Source: a virus
IMG/VR virus record: IMGVR_UViG_3300028384_000932
Coordinates: 1 to 32,765 of that record
DNA length: 32,765 bases
Direction: 5' to 3' (one strand)
A program made the translations under genes and the position numbers. Positions within the stretch are counted from its first letter, which is position 1; each line of letters opens with the position of its first letter. Below the pieces are notes generated by a model, which saw only the letters and a program-made list of their open reading frames with translations, was not told the DNA's origin and searched no databases. This document shows positions 17,201 to 23,879 of the stretch, in pieces.

Positions 17201-19348
17201 GATGGTGTGGGCGTGTACGTTGACACCACAGACACGGGCAAGAGTCACGTCTCGGTGACAGAGACGGCGGGTAAGCTGCAGGTTGGTCAGCGCACGGTAG
17301 TCGATATGTCGGAGACAAGTCCTGGATCAATCGCCATGAAGGTTCAGGCCGGAGCAACGGGATCTGAGGCACAGGTGACCGCTGTTCAAATCAGCGGCAA
17401 CCCCACGGTCAATAACAAGGCCACGGTCAACATCACAAGCGGCGACTTCCGGGTCTCTTCGCCCACTCAGTTCAGTCAGAACGTTGCCTTCGCAGGAGGG
17501 AGCAATACTATTACGTTCACAGCGGGCACTTCTGGCATCGACTACAATGACCTTGACAACCTGCCTACCATTGGCACGGGCACGGCAAGTGAGGCGCTCT
17601 TTGTAATCGACAGCACCGGGGGCACAGACAACGTGACAAGCACAGCGAGTACGCTCACGCTCGACTCCACTCAATTCATAAGCACTGCAAGTAAGTTTAC
17701 GGTCAGCAACAGCATCGTCACCGTCAACATGAATATGCGAGCCGTCATCGCATTCTATGTAGGCTTTGACGACCCAAACGGTGCCGACCGCACAAAAGGC
17801 GAGGCTTTCCTTGAAAAGAGCACTAACAGCGGCACGACTTGGACCCTTGTGACCGGAAGTAACGCATTCGCCTACCTGCGTAACGGCAACAACAACGACA
17901 CTGACACAGCGACCAGCGGAAACTTGATTATGGACGTGAGCAGTGGCGACCAGTTTCGGGTTCGTGTCAAGACTCAAGGCTCTGCTTTGACCACTTCCAC
18001 AGTCGCTAACATGAGCGGCTTCAGCATTTTTGATTTGCTTGGTGGGGCTGCGGGCGCAGACGGTGCCGATGGCGCTCCCGGTGCAGATGGCGCAGACGGC
18101 GCTCCGGGTACACCGGGCGCTGATGGCTCCGACGGCACTGGATTTACTGGAGGTACTTACAACCCCTCTACTGGCATCGTAACATTCACTTCGGATGACG
18201 GCCTTGGCTTTAGCACAGGCGACCTGCGTGGGGCAGATGGTGCAGACGGCAGTGACGGAACGAACGGAACGAACGGAACGAATGGCGCTGACGGGCTGGG
18301 CTTCACAGGTGGCAGTTATAACGCAGGCACGGGCGTTGTTACGTTTACCTCCGACGATGGCCTTGGCTTTAGCACCGGAGACCTACGGGGAGCAGATGGT
18401 GCAGACGGAGCAGACGGAGCGGATGGCAGTGACGCGAACGCCTTAGCCGGAGCCGACCAAACCTTGACGGCTGACAGGACGATTGACGGCAGCGGAACGA
18501 ACGATCTGGTCATTCACGACGTAAGTGAGTTCAAGGTCACGGGCAGCAACAATGAAACCATTTTCTCCGTAGACCCCGGCTCACCATCCACCGTGTCTGT
18601 AGCAGGCAACTTTACGGTTGACTCTGCGCAAATCCAAGGTGGAAGCATACGGTTGGAAGAGGCGAGCCTGGTGGGTAGCAATTACATTGACCTGCGTGCC
18701 CCCGTCAGCGTCACATCCAACACGATTCTGACACTGCCGGACGGTGCTGGCAGCGATGCACAAGTGCTGACAACTGACGGCTCTCAAACGTTGCGCTGGA
18801 CAAGCCCTGCGTATGTGGTGGCAAACGTCAGCGGACGGTGGCAATGGTCCTCTGCGGATTCCGGAGAGCGCGTTTGGACGGGTAGTTCGGCATACGGTCC
18901 GTTTAATTGGTACTCACACAGCCATGAGCCAAGCAACACCACCCTGCGCAATTACAGCACGAGTCATATAGTCAACACTACGACTGCAACGGAGAGCAGC
19001 TACAAGCTCTTTGCATACGGCATCCGAATCCCGACAACTGACCGCAAGGTCAAGGTGGTCTACAGCTTCCGTCTTCAGAACGCTCCAAACCCAAGCACCT
19101 GGGGTATCAGCATTTGGGGCGGAAGTCCCGGCACTGTTCAGGAGACGGGCAGCGTAACCTTGCGGTTGCGAGCAGAGTCTCCGGACATTAATCGAACTAC
19201 AACGAGTACTGTCGCACACTACTTTGGCGAGTTTGAAACGCCTCAAAACTTCAATCACGATTTCGCCATGATTCTGATGGAGAACAGGAGCGGAACTCTG
19301 ACGACGAACACCTATATGTACGGACAATTTCAAGTACTCCTCGTATGA
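14243..19348 (+). CDS. giant tail-tip / fibre protein with collagen-like repeats
   Basis: 1701 aa, and the only large gene after the tape measure. The N-terminal about 650 residues begin FLVRIYDLEYTHSPL, then GLEINYKGKTD and YWRGVLVPETVS; this recalls tail proteins of Bacteroidota phages that serve as distal tail/hub. A beta-rich middle part follows (about 650-1000). Residues about 1000-1265 carry a coiled-coil-like stretch (QLTQIATNQSDISTNATNIT) and a jelly-roll-like domain. Residues about 1271-1397 are collagen-like Gly-Ala-Asp / Gly-Thr-Asn repeats with two copies of a 37-residue module. The C-terminal about 250 residues are a Ser/Thr/Trp-rich beta domain, likely the receptor-binding tip. 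It thus seems to merge distal tail, hub and fibre roles in one chain. Confidence 0.85.
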   Translation: MATVRYTSHFKGAAGNEFLVRIYDLEYTHSPLGWGFSGSVPLTIQGDGLEINYKGKTDTHLDPIIPSTCDLKLIITNDDQEKLITNIEAGSEFQLALEILHKTQATSQGEWDPYWRGVLVPETVSTDIGIHPYGVALTFTDGLSLLKDAPYRVTEHEPFEGGAKLRKHIGRCLSYLPHADLWDYTNAGDPFFVSLSDLYHKNHIVGSLSGNQVYTDDPLFYSGADSAAFYEPSARKNPYGRHFIEEGAYYSCYDVIRDIMVTMGLRMNHAYGRFFAVSPTIMAATGQATQYQIHGRKSDARSLLNTSFQDSVSTLLSTTDHTYRIGKEEFSDRYHIAVGSQESWLPAVNSATYVHRDAGVKGVFARKSAYYLDLACYPPPPPAQRRPNNGFLGFSSGLVDADIPANGLVNPDATVGENTGLRIKGELKVRLRNPRNGASGDVGTGYGQVRVAEQWLGCKIVCDLTIKVGSYYLVQTITQTGAADFTDENDFGEITLNATAPGVAGGTDRQYYPLEASTAEWTTNPGTFAFDMANFELTTPLVQGIEYDDENGEVQSYPVGCWTRRRNHNNLRYDQESYDHWTSDQPAELDIITADQTISFSYPNPYLSIELDLQTPPLPDGVSEQTGVTFDVNLRGFTAEGDSLPDEDRADVAVGDDWLGNVLAGSAYIRDLNVFIGSGSDDIDTFYRVSEENPRGGEHFLAGRSILGARYRSANGAVGYLTHSNSDTPPTEGMGLGYKMITEDTDTNFRGNFEELAASAYQFRSKNRHLYNLRLIRKEGSPNYLIAPHTLFHYNYPNPDEDLLVLESRHNLHREEIEVTAIELTTEPRTITEVTNSDDRGTPGIAGGGFPADVLGGKLATTNTGGVAPADITKLSFLNTNSAGDGIDTIDGFTGGSGSVSADDQLKLDAITIDASGNITDFTVAGQPLTSDEIEDAGSSHKFATAGQLTQIATNQSDISTNATNITSVSNGLSDIQSFFKDENTGDGVGVYVDTTDTGKSHVSVTETAGKLQVGQRTVVDMSETSPGSIAMKVQAGATGSEAQVTAVQISGNPTVNNKATVNITSGDFRVSSPTQFSQNVAFAGGSNTITFTAGTSGIDYNDLDNLPTIGTGTASEALFVIDSTGGTDNVTSTASTLTLDSTQFISTASKFTVSNSIVTVNMNMRAVIAFYVGFDDPNGADRTKGEAFLEKSTNSGTTWTLVTGSNAFAYLRNGNNNDTDTATSGNLIMDVSSGDQFRVRVKTQGSALTTSTVANMSGFSIFDLLGGAAGADGADGAPGADGADGAPGTPGADGSDGTGFTGGTYNPSTGIVTFTSDDGLGFSTGDLRGADGADGSDGTNGTNGTNGADGLGFTGGSYNAGTGVVTFTSDDGLGFSTGDLRGADGADGADGADGSDANALAGADQTLTADRTIDGSGTNDLVIHDVSEFKVTGSNNETIFSVDPGSPSTVSVAGNFTVDSAQIQGGSIRLEEASLVGSNYIDLRAPVSVTSNTILTLPDGAGSDAQVLTTDGSQTLRWTSPAYVVANVSGRWQWSSADSGERVWTGSSAYGPFNWYSHSHEPSNTTLRNYSTSHIVNTTTATESSYKLFAYGIRIPTTDRKVKVVYSFRLQNAPNPSTWGISIWGGSPGTVQETGSVTLRLRAESPDINRTTTSTVAHYFGEFETPQNFNHDFAMILMENRSGTLTTNTYMYGQFQVLLV
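18053..18435 (+). repeat. collagen-like G-x-y repeats with two 37-codon direct repeats
   Basis: Within the fibre gene, Gly-Ala-Asp / Gly-Ala-Pro / Gly-Thr-Asn triplets alternate with two 111-base modules at 18140-18250 and 18299-18409. Each module encodes GFTGG(T/S)YN...GVVTFTSDDGLGFSTGD, then LRGADGADG. The DNA copies differ mainly at third codon positions, so the duplication is old or kept by selection on protein. A short 9-base tandem (GGAACGAAC-like) lies between them near 18257-18283. Such repeats form trimeric stalks and are hot spots for length change by recombination. Confidence 0.8.
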
Positions 19349-19476
19349 AGATTCCTGACACACCAATAACCGAACTTGACAGCAGAGCCACCTTAGAGGA
19401 CATCATTGCCAAAATCAATGAGCTGGTTCGCGCCTTGAATGATATGTGGAACCCGGATGACGGCTCACAAGAATGA
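19345..19476 (+). CDS. small helical protein (43 aa), unknown
   Basis: Short gene starting at ATG 19345 inside the fibre stop (ATGA). Product of 43 aa, starting MKIPDTPITELDSRATLEDI, then a Leu/Ile/Asn helix IIAKINELVRALNDMW with heptad spacing, and an acidic tail. Its TGA overlaps the next ATG (ATGA), so it is flanked by coupled starts on both sides, which is the main support for it being real. It could be a small coiled-coil partner of the fibre; there is no membrane segment, so it is not an obvious holin. Confidence 0.6.
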   Translation: MKIPDTPITELDSRATLEDIIAKINELVRALNDMWNPDDGSQE

Positions 19477-19658
19477 CTTTAGATTTACGCGATGTGGGAC
19501 GAGATGAAATGCCGGCTACTGAATGTCGCAAATGTCGGATGGCTGACGATTGCCACCCAGGATGTGGTCAGTTTTTCGTTAGAGGTAGTTGGTGTATGCA
19601 CCCTGATCTGGTTCAATGTGGAGAGGGCTGTAGCTGCTCGAAGGAAGAGGATGAATGA
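19473..19658 (+). CDS. small cysteine-rich protein, probable zinc binder
   Basis: 61 aa with eight Cys (positions 18, 21, 27, 31, 41, 49, 53, 55), arranged as C-x2-C-x5-C-x3-C and then C...C-x3-C-x-C, enough for two zinc sites. Otherwise charged and without a signal peptide or membrane segment. ATGA overlaps join it to the 43-aa gene before and the amidase after. No family recognised; a regulatory or lysis-accessory role is open. Confidence 0.65.
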   Translation: MTLDLRDVGRDEMPATECRKCRMADDCHPGCGQFFVRGSWCMHPDLVQCGEGCSCSKEEDE

Positions 19659-20071
19659 GAAGAATTGACTACATCGTCATCCACTGTGCCGACACCAAGC
19701 CGAGCATGGACATTGGCGTCAAGGAGATTCGCAATTGGCACACCCGAATTAACGGGTGGTCAGACGTGGGATACCACTTTGTCATCCGTAGGGACGGTAG
19801 CGTTGAACAAGGCCGGGATATCACCCGTATTGGAGCCCACGTGAAGGGGTTCAACAATCACTCCATTGGAATCTGTTGGGTCGGAGGGGCCAATGAAGAG
19901 ACCATGAAGCCTGAAGACAATCGAACTGAGGAGCAGAAGGTGGCTTTACGGGCAATCATCGACCGCATGCTTTCGGCTTTCCCGGATGCGGTCCTTATGG
20001 GTCACAACGACTTTCCGCGTGTGAAAAAGGACTGCCCTTGCTTCGACGTTTGTAAATGGTACTATGAGTAA
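19655..20071 (+). CDS. endolysin: N-acetylmuramoyl-L-alanine amidase
   Basis: 138 aa, close to T7 lysozyme (about 150 aa). Amidase_2 / PGRP fold, cutting the amide bond between N-acetylmuramic acid and L-Ala in peptidoglycan. Visible landmarks: IVIHCADT with zinc ligand His 10, GYHFVIRRDG with Tyr 40, NNHSIGICWVGG, MGHNDF with second zinc ligand His 117, and K125 and C127 in KKDCPCFDV, matching the Lys/Cys pair of T7 lysozyme. There is no signal peptide or wall-binding domain, so it should need a holin. It starts in the stop of the Cys-rich gene (ATGA) and overlaps the following nuclease by eight bases. T7 lysozyme also inhibits its RNA polymerase; no such polymerase is seen here. Confidence 0.93.
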   Translation: MRRIDYIVIHCADTKPSMDIGVKEIRNWHTRINGWSDVGYHFVIRRDGSVEQGRDITRIGAHVKGFNNHSIGICWVGGANEETMKPEDNRTEEQKVALRAIIDRMLSAFPDAVLMGHNDFPRVKKDCPCFDVCKWYYE

Positions 20072-20453
20072 TGGGTCGTTTCAACTTCAGCCGTCTAAGA
20101 CAGGCCGCAAAAACAAAAGTCCTGAGCATGATATTCAAGTGGCTATTACGCGCCATCTTGAGAATCATCCGGAGGCGCCGCTCTTCTCGGCCACGGTTGG
20201 AGGAGTAAGGCTCGCCATGCACACGGCCAAGAAGATGAAACAGGCCGGATATAAAAAAGGAATACCCGACCTGCTCATCTTTGAGCCCAGAGGAATGTAC
20301 TCCGGGCTTGCCATAGAGGTCAAAACCCTGAAGGGTCGACCCAGTCCCCACCAAAAAAAGTGGATTGCACAACTTAACAGCAAGGGATGGCGTGCGGAGA
20401 TCTGCTACGGTCTCCAAGAATGTCTTGACGTCATTGACGAATACTTCCGGTAG
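20064..20453 (+). CDS. VRR-NUC domain nuclease
   Basis: 129 aa, basic. The whole protein is one VRR-NUC (PD-(D/E)xK) domain: Glu 21 and Gln 25 in SPEHDIQVAI, Gly-Ile-Pro-Asp-Leu with Asp 69, the E-x-K pair Glu 85 / Lys 87 in AIEVKT, and GRPSPHQKKW with the conserved Gln 97. Phage VRR-NUC proteins act on branched or flap DNA, such as Holliday junctions before packaging. It is the last gene of the late operon, next to lysis rather than replication genes, which fits a late job of resolving DNA for packaging. It overlaps the amidase by eight bases. Confidence 0.88.
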   Translation: MSNGSFQLQPSKTGRKNKSPEHDIQVAITRHLENHPEAPLFSATVGGVRLAMHTAKKMKQAGYKKGIPDLLIFEPRGMYSGLAIEVKTLKGRPSPHQKKWIAQLNSKGWRAEICYGLQECLDVIDEYFR

Positions 20454-20557
20454 GGCGGTGTTTCACTAAGGCATCTATCGGGCCTCGTTACAGGATCTCC
20501 CTGTACACCATGCCGCCCACCTGGAAGTAGGGCCCCACCAACGTCTTGATGAGGCCC
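20453..20557. other. structured convergent junction, possible bidirectional terminator
   Basis: The 159 bases between the two convergent operons hold several inverted repeats: TACAGG (20489-20494) with CCTGTA (20500-20505) around five bases; GGCAT (20470-20474) with ATGCC (20510-20514); GGGCGG (20453-20458) with CCGCCC (20513-20518); and GGGCCTC (20480-20486) with GAGGCCC (20551-20557). Some pairings exclude each other. No T-tract follows on either strand, so a classical intrinsic terminator is not clear, but the position makes termination the first hypothesis. The - strand also has a 23-codon protein-like open stretch at 20491-20559. Confidence 0.45.
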
Positions 20558-20612
20558 CCCTATACATGAACCAATGCTGACTTGCCTTCAGCAGTCGAAA
20601 TATAAGAAAGAA

Positions 20613-20846
20613 TTACCGAAAGGCAATGACCGAAATGCCGGTGCCGGTGGTAATCTTCGCTTCCCGCATATCGGCTTCGAAAACCACACCCGAAGCCAAG
20701 GGGATGTCAACGGCCGTAGCCGACCCGTACAGCTTGCAGTTGAGGGTTGCTGTATTCGCACCGGTGCTAATGACCTTGAACACTGCGGTAGATTGCGCCG
20801 ATTCCGTGAGCGGAAAGGCTTCTGAAAGGGAAAAATCTCGTGCCAT
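20613..20846 (-). CDS. small beta-rich protein, unknown
   Basis: 77 aa from ATG 20846, which overlaps the phosphoesterase stop (ATGA). Begins MARDFSLSEAFPLTESAQS and continues with alternating Thr/Ala/Val/Gly strands (ISTGANTATLNCKLYG, then SGVVFEADMREAKITTGTG). It reads like a small virion or decoration protein rather than a replication protein, but it sits at the distal end of the - strand operon. No signal peptide or membrane helix. An upstream in-frame start at 20906 lies inside the phosphoesterase gene and is not preferred. It is the last gene before the convergent junction. Confidence 0.7.
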   Translation of the reverse strand: MARDFSLSEAFPLTESAQSTAVFKVISTGANTATLNCKLYGSATAVDIPLASGVVFEADMREAKITTGTGISVIAFR

Positions 20847-21553
20847 CAGAGGATGTATGTTTGAACTTGTGCTTTGCCTGACTTGGGTACGGTCACGATA
20901 GCACACCCGTGTTGCCAGTCGTTCCGGGGCATATACTCCGGTCGACTTTCACCCAAGTGTCCTAATACGTGACACTGCAGCAAGTTACCAGCTCCATCGC
21001 GTGTGTAGTAGCTATCCGGACGGTGCAAATGTCCGCAAATGGCGCTCTTTTTCATCTTGCCAAAGAGCTTTCGAGCCGGATCCAGGCCGCTAATTCTGCA
21101 CTCGTGTCCGTGCAGGAAAGTCATGTCTCCGCAATGAATAAAGCCCTCCACAAACTGACACTTGTTCTCCTCCAGAGCCAAGAGTCGGTCAAGACGTAGC
21201 TCATCAATACCAGTTAGGCTTGGGGCGTTGTCTATGATGTAGTTCGAGAGCCGATCTTCGTGATTGCCCGGCACAAAGTACATCCGAGCGAATTGCCAGC
21301 TAAATTTCTTCAGCCACTGCTTGGCAACCTCAATCTCTTCCTCAATTTCTACGGCATCCTTACTGTGCCGATACTTGCTGACTTTATGGAAGTCCAACAT
21401 GTCGCCAAGGATGATGAGCTCCGTGCACTGTTGGTTGAGGCCAAGGGCAAGGGCCTTTTCAATCGCCGCCTTGTCGTGATAAGGGATATGAAGGTCGCTC
21501 ATGACCAAAAACTTGCGCTTTCGGCTCAGGAAGAGGTCTTTCTTATATGCCAT
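20846..21553 (-). CDS. calcineurin-like metallophosphoesterase
   Basis: 235 aa from ATG 21553. Complete metallophosphoesterase motif set: SDLHIP (D-x-H, Asp 20 / His 22), LGDMLDF (G-D, Asp 51), PGNHEDRL (G-N-H-E, Asn 97 / His 98), FLHGHE and CGHLHRPD. The family binds two metal ions and cleaves phosphoesters in nucleotides, nucleic acids or proteins; the substrate here is unknown. Its place next to the helicase-primase and SSB suggests nucleic acid metabolism. The C-terminus ends in short beta strands (AQVQTYIL). The upstream gene overlaps the start by 11 bases; a longer start at 21613 would lie inside that gene. Confidence 0.9.
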   Translation of the reverse strand: MAYKKDLFLSRKRKFLVMSDLHIPYHDKAAIEKALALGLNQQCTELIILGDMLDFHKVSKYRHSKDAVEIEEEIEVAKQWLKKFSWQFARMYFVPGNHEDRLSNYIIDNAPSLTGIDELRLDRLLALEENKCQFVEGFIHCGDMTFLHGHECRISGLDPARKLFGKMKKSAICGHLHRPDSYYTRDGAGNLLQCHVLGHLGESRPEYMPRNDWQHGCAIVTVPKSGKAQVQTYIL

Positions 21554-22067
21554 TGTATTCGACGTAATAATCCGAGCAAATCTTGGCAACCATCTCGTTC
21601 GTCCAAGCCACACCGATAGATGTCAGTAGCATCTGTACAGTGGCGTGCTGATTGCCCTCGCCGCAACTGTCAAAAACACCGGCCGACTTCTGTGACTCCC
21701 ACAAGAGGTAGTCCTTCTCCTTGTCGCTCACCATTTGCAGATCAAGGTTTTTAAGGCCGTATTTGTCGCGGTACAGGTCATCAATGATTTCCAAAGGGAT
21801 TCTGTAGGCCGGATTCATGCTGACCGGAAGTCCGGATTGCTCTACTGACAACTGCAGCCGCTCCAGGGTCTGTCTTACATGCCATGGCTTGCGGTCCAAG
21901 AGCTTCGCGATGGCCCCGTAGGGCAAGTACAGGTAGTTGCGCAGGTAAAACTGCAGGGCGGCTCCCGCTTGATTGTTTTTGCAATCTATGTTCGACTGCA
22001 CTCTTCGTACTGACTCCTCGCACTGTTCCCACGTCAACAACTTGCATCGTTTGACCCTATCCCGCAT
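21543..22067 (-). CDS. unknown protein with helix-turn-helix-like segment
   Basis: 174 aa. The N-terminal half is Arg/Gln/Leu-rich helical; LPYGAIAKLLDRKPWHVRQT (about 48-67) reads like a helix-turn-helix (short helix, turn, recognition helix). The C-terminal half is acidic and helical (LEIIDDLYRDKYGLKNLDL), ending with VAKICSDYYVEYNG. It overlaps the helicase-primase stop by 11 bases and the phosphoesterase start by 11 bases. It could be a replication accessory or DNA-binding protein; the family is not recognised. Confidence 0.75.
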   Translation of the reverse strand: MRDRVKRCKLLTWEQCEESVRRVQSNIDCKNNQAGAALQFYLRNYLYLPYGAIAKLLDRKPWHVRQTLERLQLSVEQSGLPVSMNPAYRIPLEIIDDLYRDKYGLKNLDLQMVSDKEKDYLLWESQKSAGVFDSCGEGNQHATVQMLLTSIGVAWTNEMVAKICSDYYVEYNGI

Positions 22068-23523
22068 GAAATGGATTGATTAATTGGGCGGATCGGCATA
22101 GTTGCATGTCAACTAAAAAGAACTCATAGGAGTGCTTGCCGCCGCGTTTGCCCGTTTCTAAAAGGTTTAGGCTCCTAAGCCTTGCCTTAAATTTCCGAAC
22201 AGACCAATTATTGTATCCATTTTCCACGCAGTACATCCGGAAGCTGTTGTACGCCTCGTCCTGATGTACCTCTACAGTACCACTGCCATGCTTCTCCGTG
22301 CTGATTCCACTGCTCTGCATCCACGCGCTGAACGGGTCGCCCTCTGCCTTGAGGCGGTCGAGCTGCTCTTGTAGAACGGCAGGTCGGAGCAGACGACCCT
22401 GCTCCTTAAGAGAGAGGTCAAGAGCATCGCAGAGTTCCTGAGCAATCGTCGCCCTTGAGTCCTCGGTGGCCAACTTCAAATGCAACTGCCCGTCCATCTT
22501 GTCTGCCGCCTTGGCATTATTGAAGGTGATGATGTCGAACCTTCGGGCCACGCCAGGATCGCTCAGGCTGTATGTGAATCCCATTTCGTTCGAAGCCACA
22601 ATCAGGCTTGCCCTTGGCTTGACCTCGATGGGTTCCTGATACAGCTTGCGGGCGATAATCGGCTCCTTGGACACAATCATCTTCAGGGTGTCCTTGTCGC
22701 CGAGGTTGTCGCTTGCGTCCGCTGAGATACACAGGGTGGCCTGAGCCAATCTCATACGGTGACGGCTGTCATCCCTGGTCAGTTGCGCAAGGTTGTCTGT
22801 ACGCATCACATTACCGGGCCCAATGCATCCTGCCACTGCCTCAATCAGCGTAGACTTGCCGGCGCCAGCTGCGCCCACCAACAACAGGATTTTCTGTACG
22901 TTAAGCGGGTCCCCAGCTATGCTGTTAGCCAACATGCCCAACACGTACCGGCGGATGTCCGGATCGGGCAAAACCTCGCCAATGAACTTTTGCCAAGCAG
23001 GGCTGTTGCTCTTTTTCTTGAACCACCCCGGAATGCAATATGTACACAGATCACGTGGGTCATGGCCCGCATGGAACTGCGCCCCATCCACATTGAACGT
23101 TACCAAGCCGTCAAGAAAGTTGATGCCCCTACGCGGCTCATTGTCGTACAGGATGTCGCTGTGGCCGTGGTTGGCAAAGCTACGGTCGAACTCTCTCTGG
23201 AAGTCGCTTGTCAGGATGCTTGGCTTCAACAGCCCACAGGGCTTGGCAAACGCTTGGAGGATAGACTGCTTCTCACGAGCAGTAATCGGCTCGAAGTGGG
23301 TGTCTGACCACATACATGGTACGCCACCGATGTGCGTGACAGGAATGCCAAGCTCCTTGCTTAGTTGCGGGATGGCAAGACCCAAGATTGCCGCTGCGCT
23401 CTTCGCAGAGCACTTCTCCGGGTCGTAGGGCACGCCACACAGGTCAATTACCGCGTCTACAGAGACCAACTTCTCTGCCAACGCCGATAGCTGTGTGATT
23501 TGCGGATTATTCTTGCTTGTCAT
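22057..23523 (-). CDS. SF3/D5-type helicase, putative primase-helicase
   Basis: 488 aa. The C-terminal ATPase domain is clear: Walker A GAAGAGKST (217-225, Lys 223), a Walker B-like ATLCISADASD (262-272), sensor-1 SNE (311-313) and the arginine pair VARRFD (325-330), in the order of superfamily 3 / D5 viral helicases. The region just upstream (about 135-205: FLDGLVTFNVDG, then HDPRDLCTYCIPG, then LPDPDIRRYVLGMLANSIAG) matches the D5_N-type helical domain that precedes it. The first about 110 aa may be a degenerate primase part; no classical primase Asp-x-Asp is evident. The C-terminal about 90 aa contain a winged-helix-like segment. It is probably the replicative helicase, loaded onto SSB-coated DNA. 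Confidence 0.88.
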   Translation of the reverse strand: MTSKNNPQITQLSALAEKLVSVDAVIDLCGVPYDPEKCSAKSAAAILGLAIPQLSKELGIPVTHIGGVPCMWSDTHFEPITAREKQSILQAFAKPCGLLKPSILTSDFQREFDRSFANHGHSDILYDNEPRRGINFLDGLVTFNVDGAQFHAGHDPRDLCTYCIPGWFKKKSNSPAWQKFIGEVLPDPDIRRYVLGMLANSIAGDPLNVQKILLLVGAAGAGKSTLIEAVAGCIGPGNVMRTDNLAQLTRDDSRHRMRLAQATLCISADASDNLGDKDTLKMIVSKEPIIARKLYQEPIEVKPRASLIVASNEMGFTYSLSDPGVARRFDIITFNNAKAADKMDGQLHLKLATEDSRATIAQELCDALDLSLKEQGRLLRPAVLQEQLDRLKAEGDPFSAWMQSSGISTEKHGSGTVEVHQDEAYNSFRMYCVENGYNNWSVRKFKARLRSLNLLETGKRGGKHSYEFFLVDMQLCRSAQLINPFHAG

Positions 23524-23878
23524 GCCCAGACCCCCTCTCCATGTCGTTGAGACGGGTGTTCAGAGCATATATACAAGCCTCAAGGATTTCGACGCGAGTT
23601 TCGAGCGGCCAACTTTTGAACACACCATTGTCCATAGATGCCCCATACTCGAAAGCAATGTTCAATCCCTCGCCTTCGACGTTAACCACCCCTGGAGTTG
23701 TCCACTCCGGAGGTGGCCCGCTGACGTTCGTTGCGTCAGTCGGTTCGTCGAGGCATTGTTTGATGATGGTCATAACCGTCGAGACATCGCTTGCGCCAAT
23801 CGGACTGCGATCTGCATCGAAGTAAATCTCCAATGCCTTTTGAATGCGATTCAGTTGATTGTCTCGACCGTGTGCCAT
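23507..23878 (-). CDS. unknown protein between SSB and helicase
   Basis: 123 aa from ATG 23878, which lies one base after the SSB stop. A longer start at 23905 overlaps the SSB acidic tail and is not preferred. The N-terminus is helical and charged (NQLNRIQKALEIYFDAD), the middle is Pro/Thr/Val rich, and the end is helical (VEILEACIYALNTRLNDMER). No motifs recognised. It overlaps the helicase start by 17 bases, so it is translationally coupled to the replication genes. Confidence 0.72.
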   Translation of the reverse strand: MAHGRDNQLNRIQKALEIYFDADRSPIGASDVSTVMTIIKQCLDEPTDATNVSGPPPEWTTPGVVNVEGEGLNIAFEYGASMDNGVFKSWPLETRVEILEACIYALNTRLNDMERGSGHDKQE

Positions 23879-23879
23879 A

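Noticed and set aside
17327-17977. 216-codon antisense ORF over the fibre gene
   Set aside because: Shadow of a Thr/Ser/Gly-rich coding strand; no supporting signals.
18053-18435. Tandem repeats as a possible CRISPR array
   Set aside because: Repeats are in frame, encode collagen-like triplets and lack uniform spacers; they belong to the fibre protein.
20453-20521. tRNA-like fold in the convergent junction
   Set aside because: GGGCGGT can pair with GCCGCCC like an acceptor stem, but no proper T-arm directly precedes the 3' strand and no anticodon arm fits.
20582-20626. TTGCCTT / AAGGCAA inverted repeat at the end of the - strand operon
   Set aside because: Seven base pairs around a 31-base loop, partly inside the last gene; likely by chance.
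23175-23182. TAGCTTTG on the - strand as a second Bacteroidota promoter
   Set aside because: It matches the -7 element but has no TTTG at 19-21 bases upstream and lies inside the helicase gene.
22759-23428. Overlapping + strand ORFs of 182 and 211 codons opposite the helicase
   Set aside because: Antisense shadows of a well-supported ATPase gene; no motifs.
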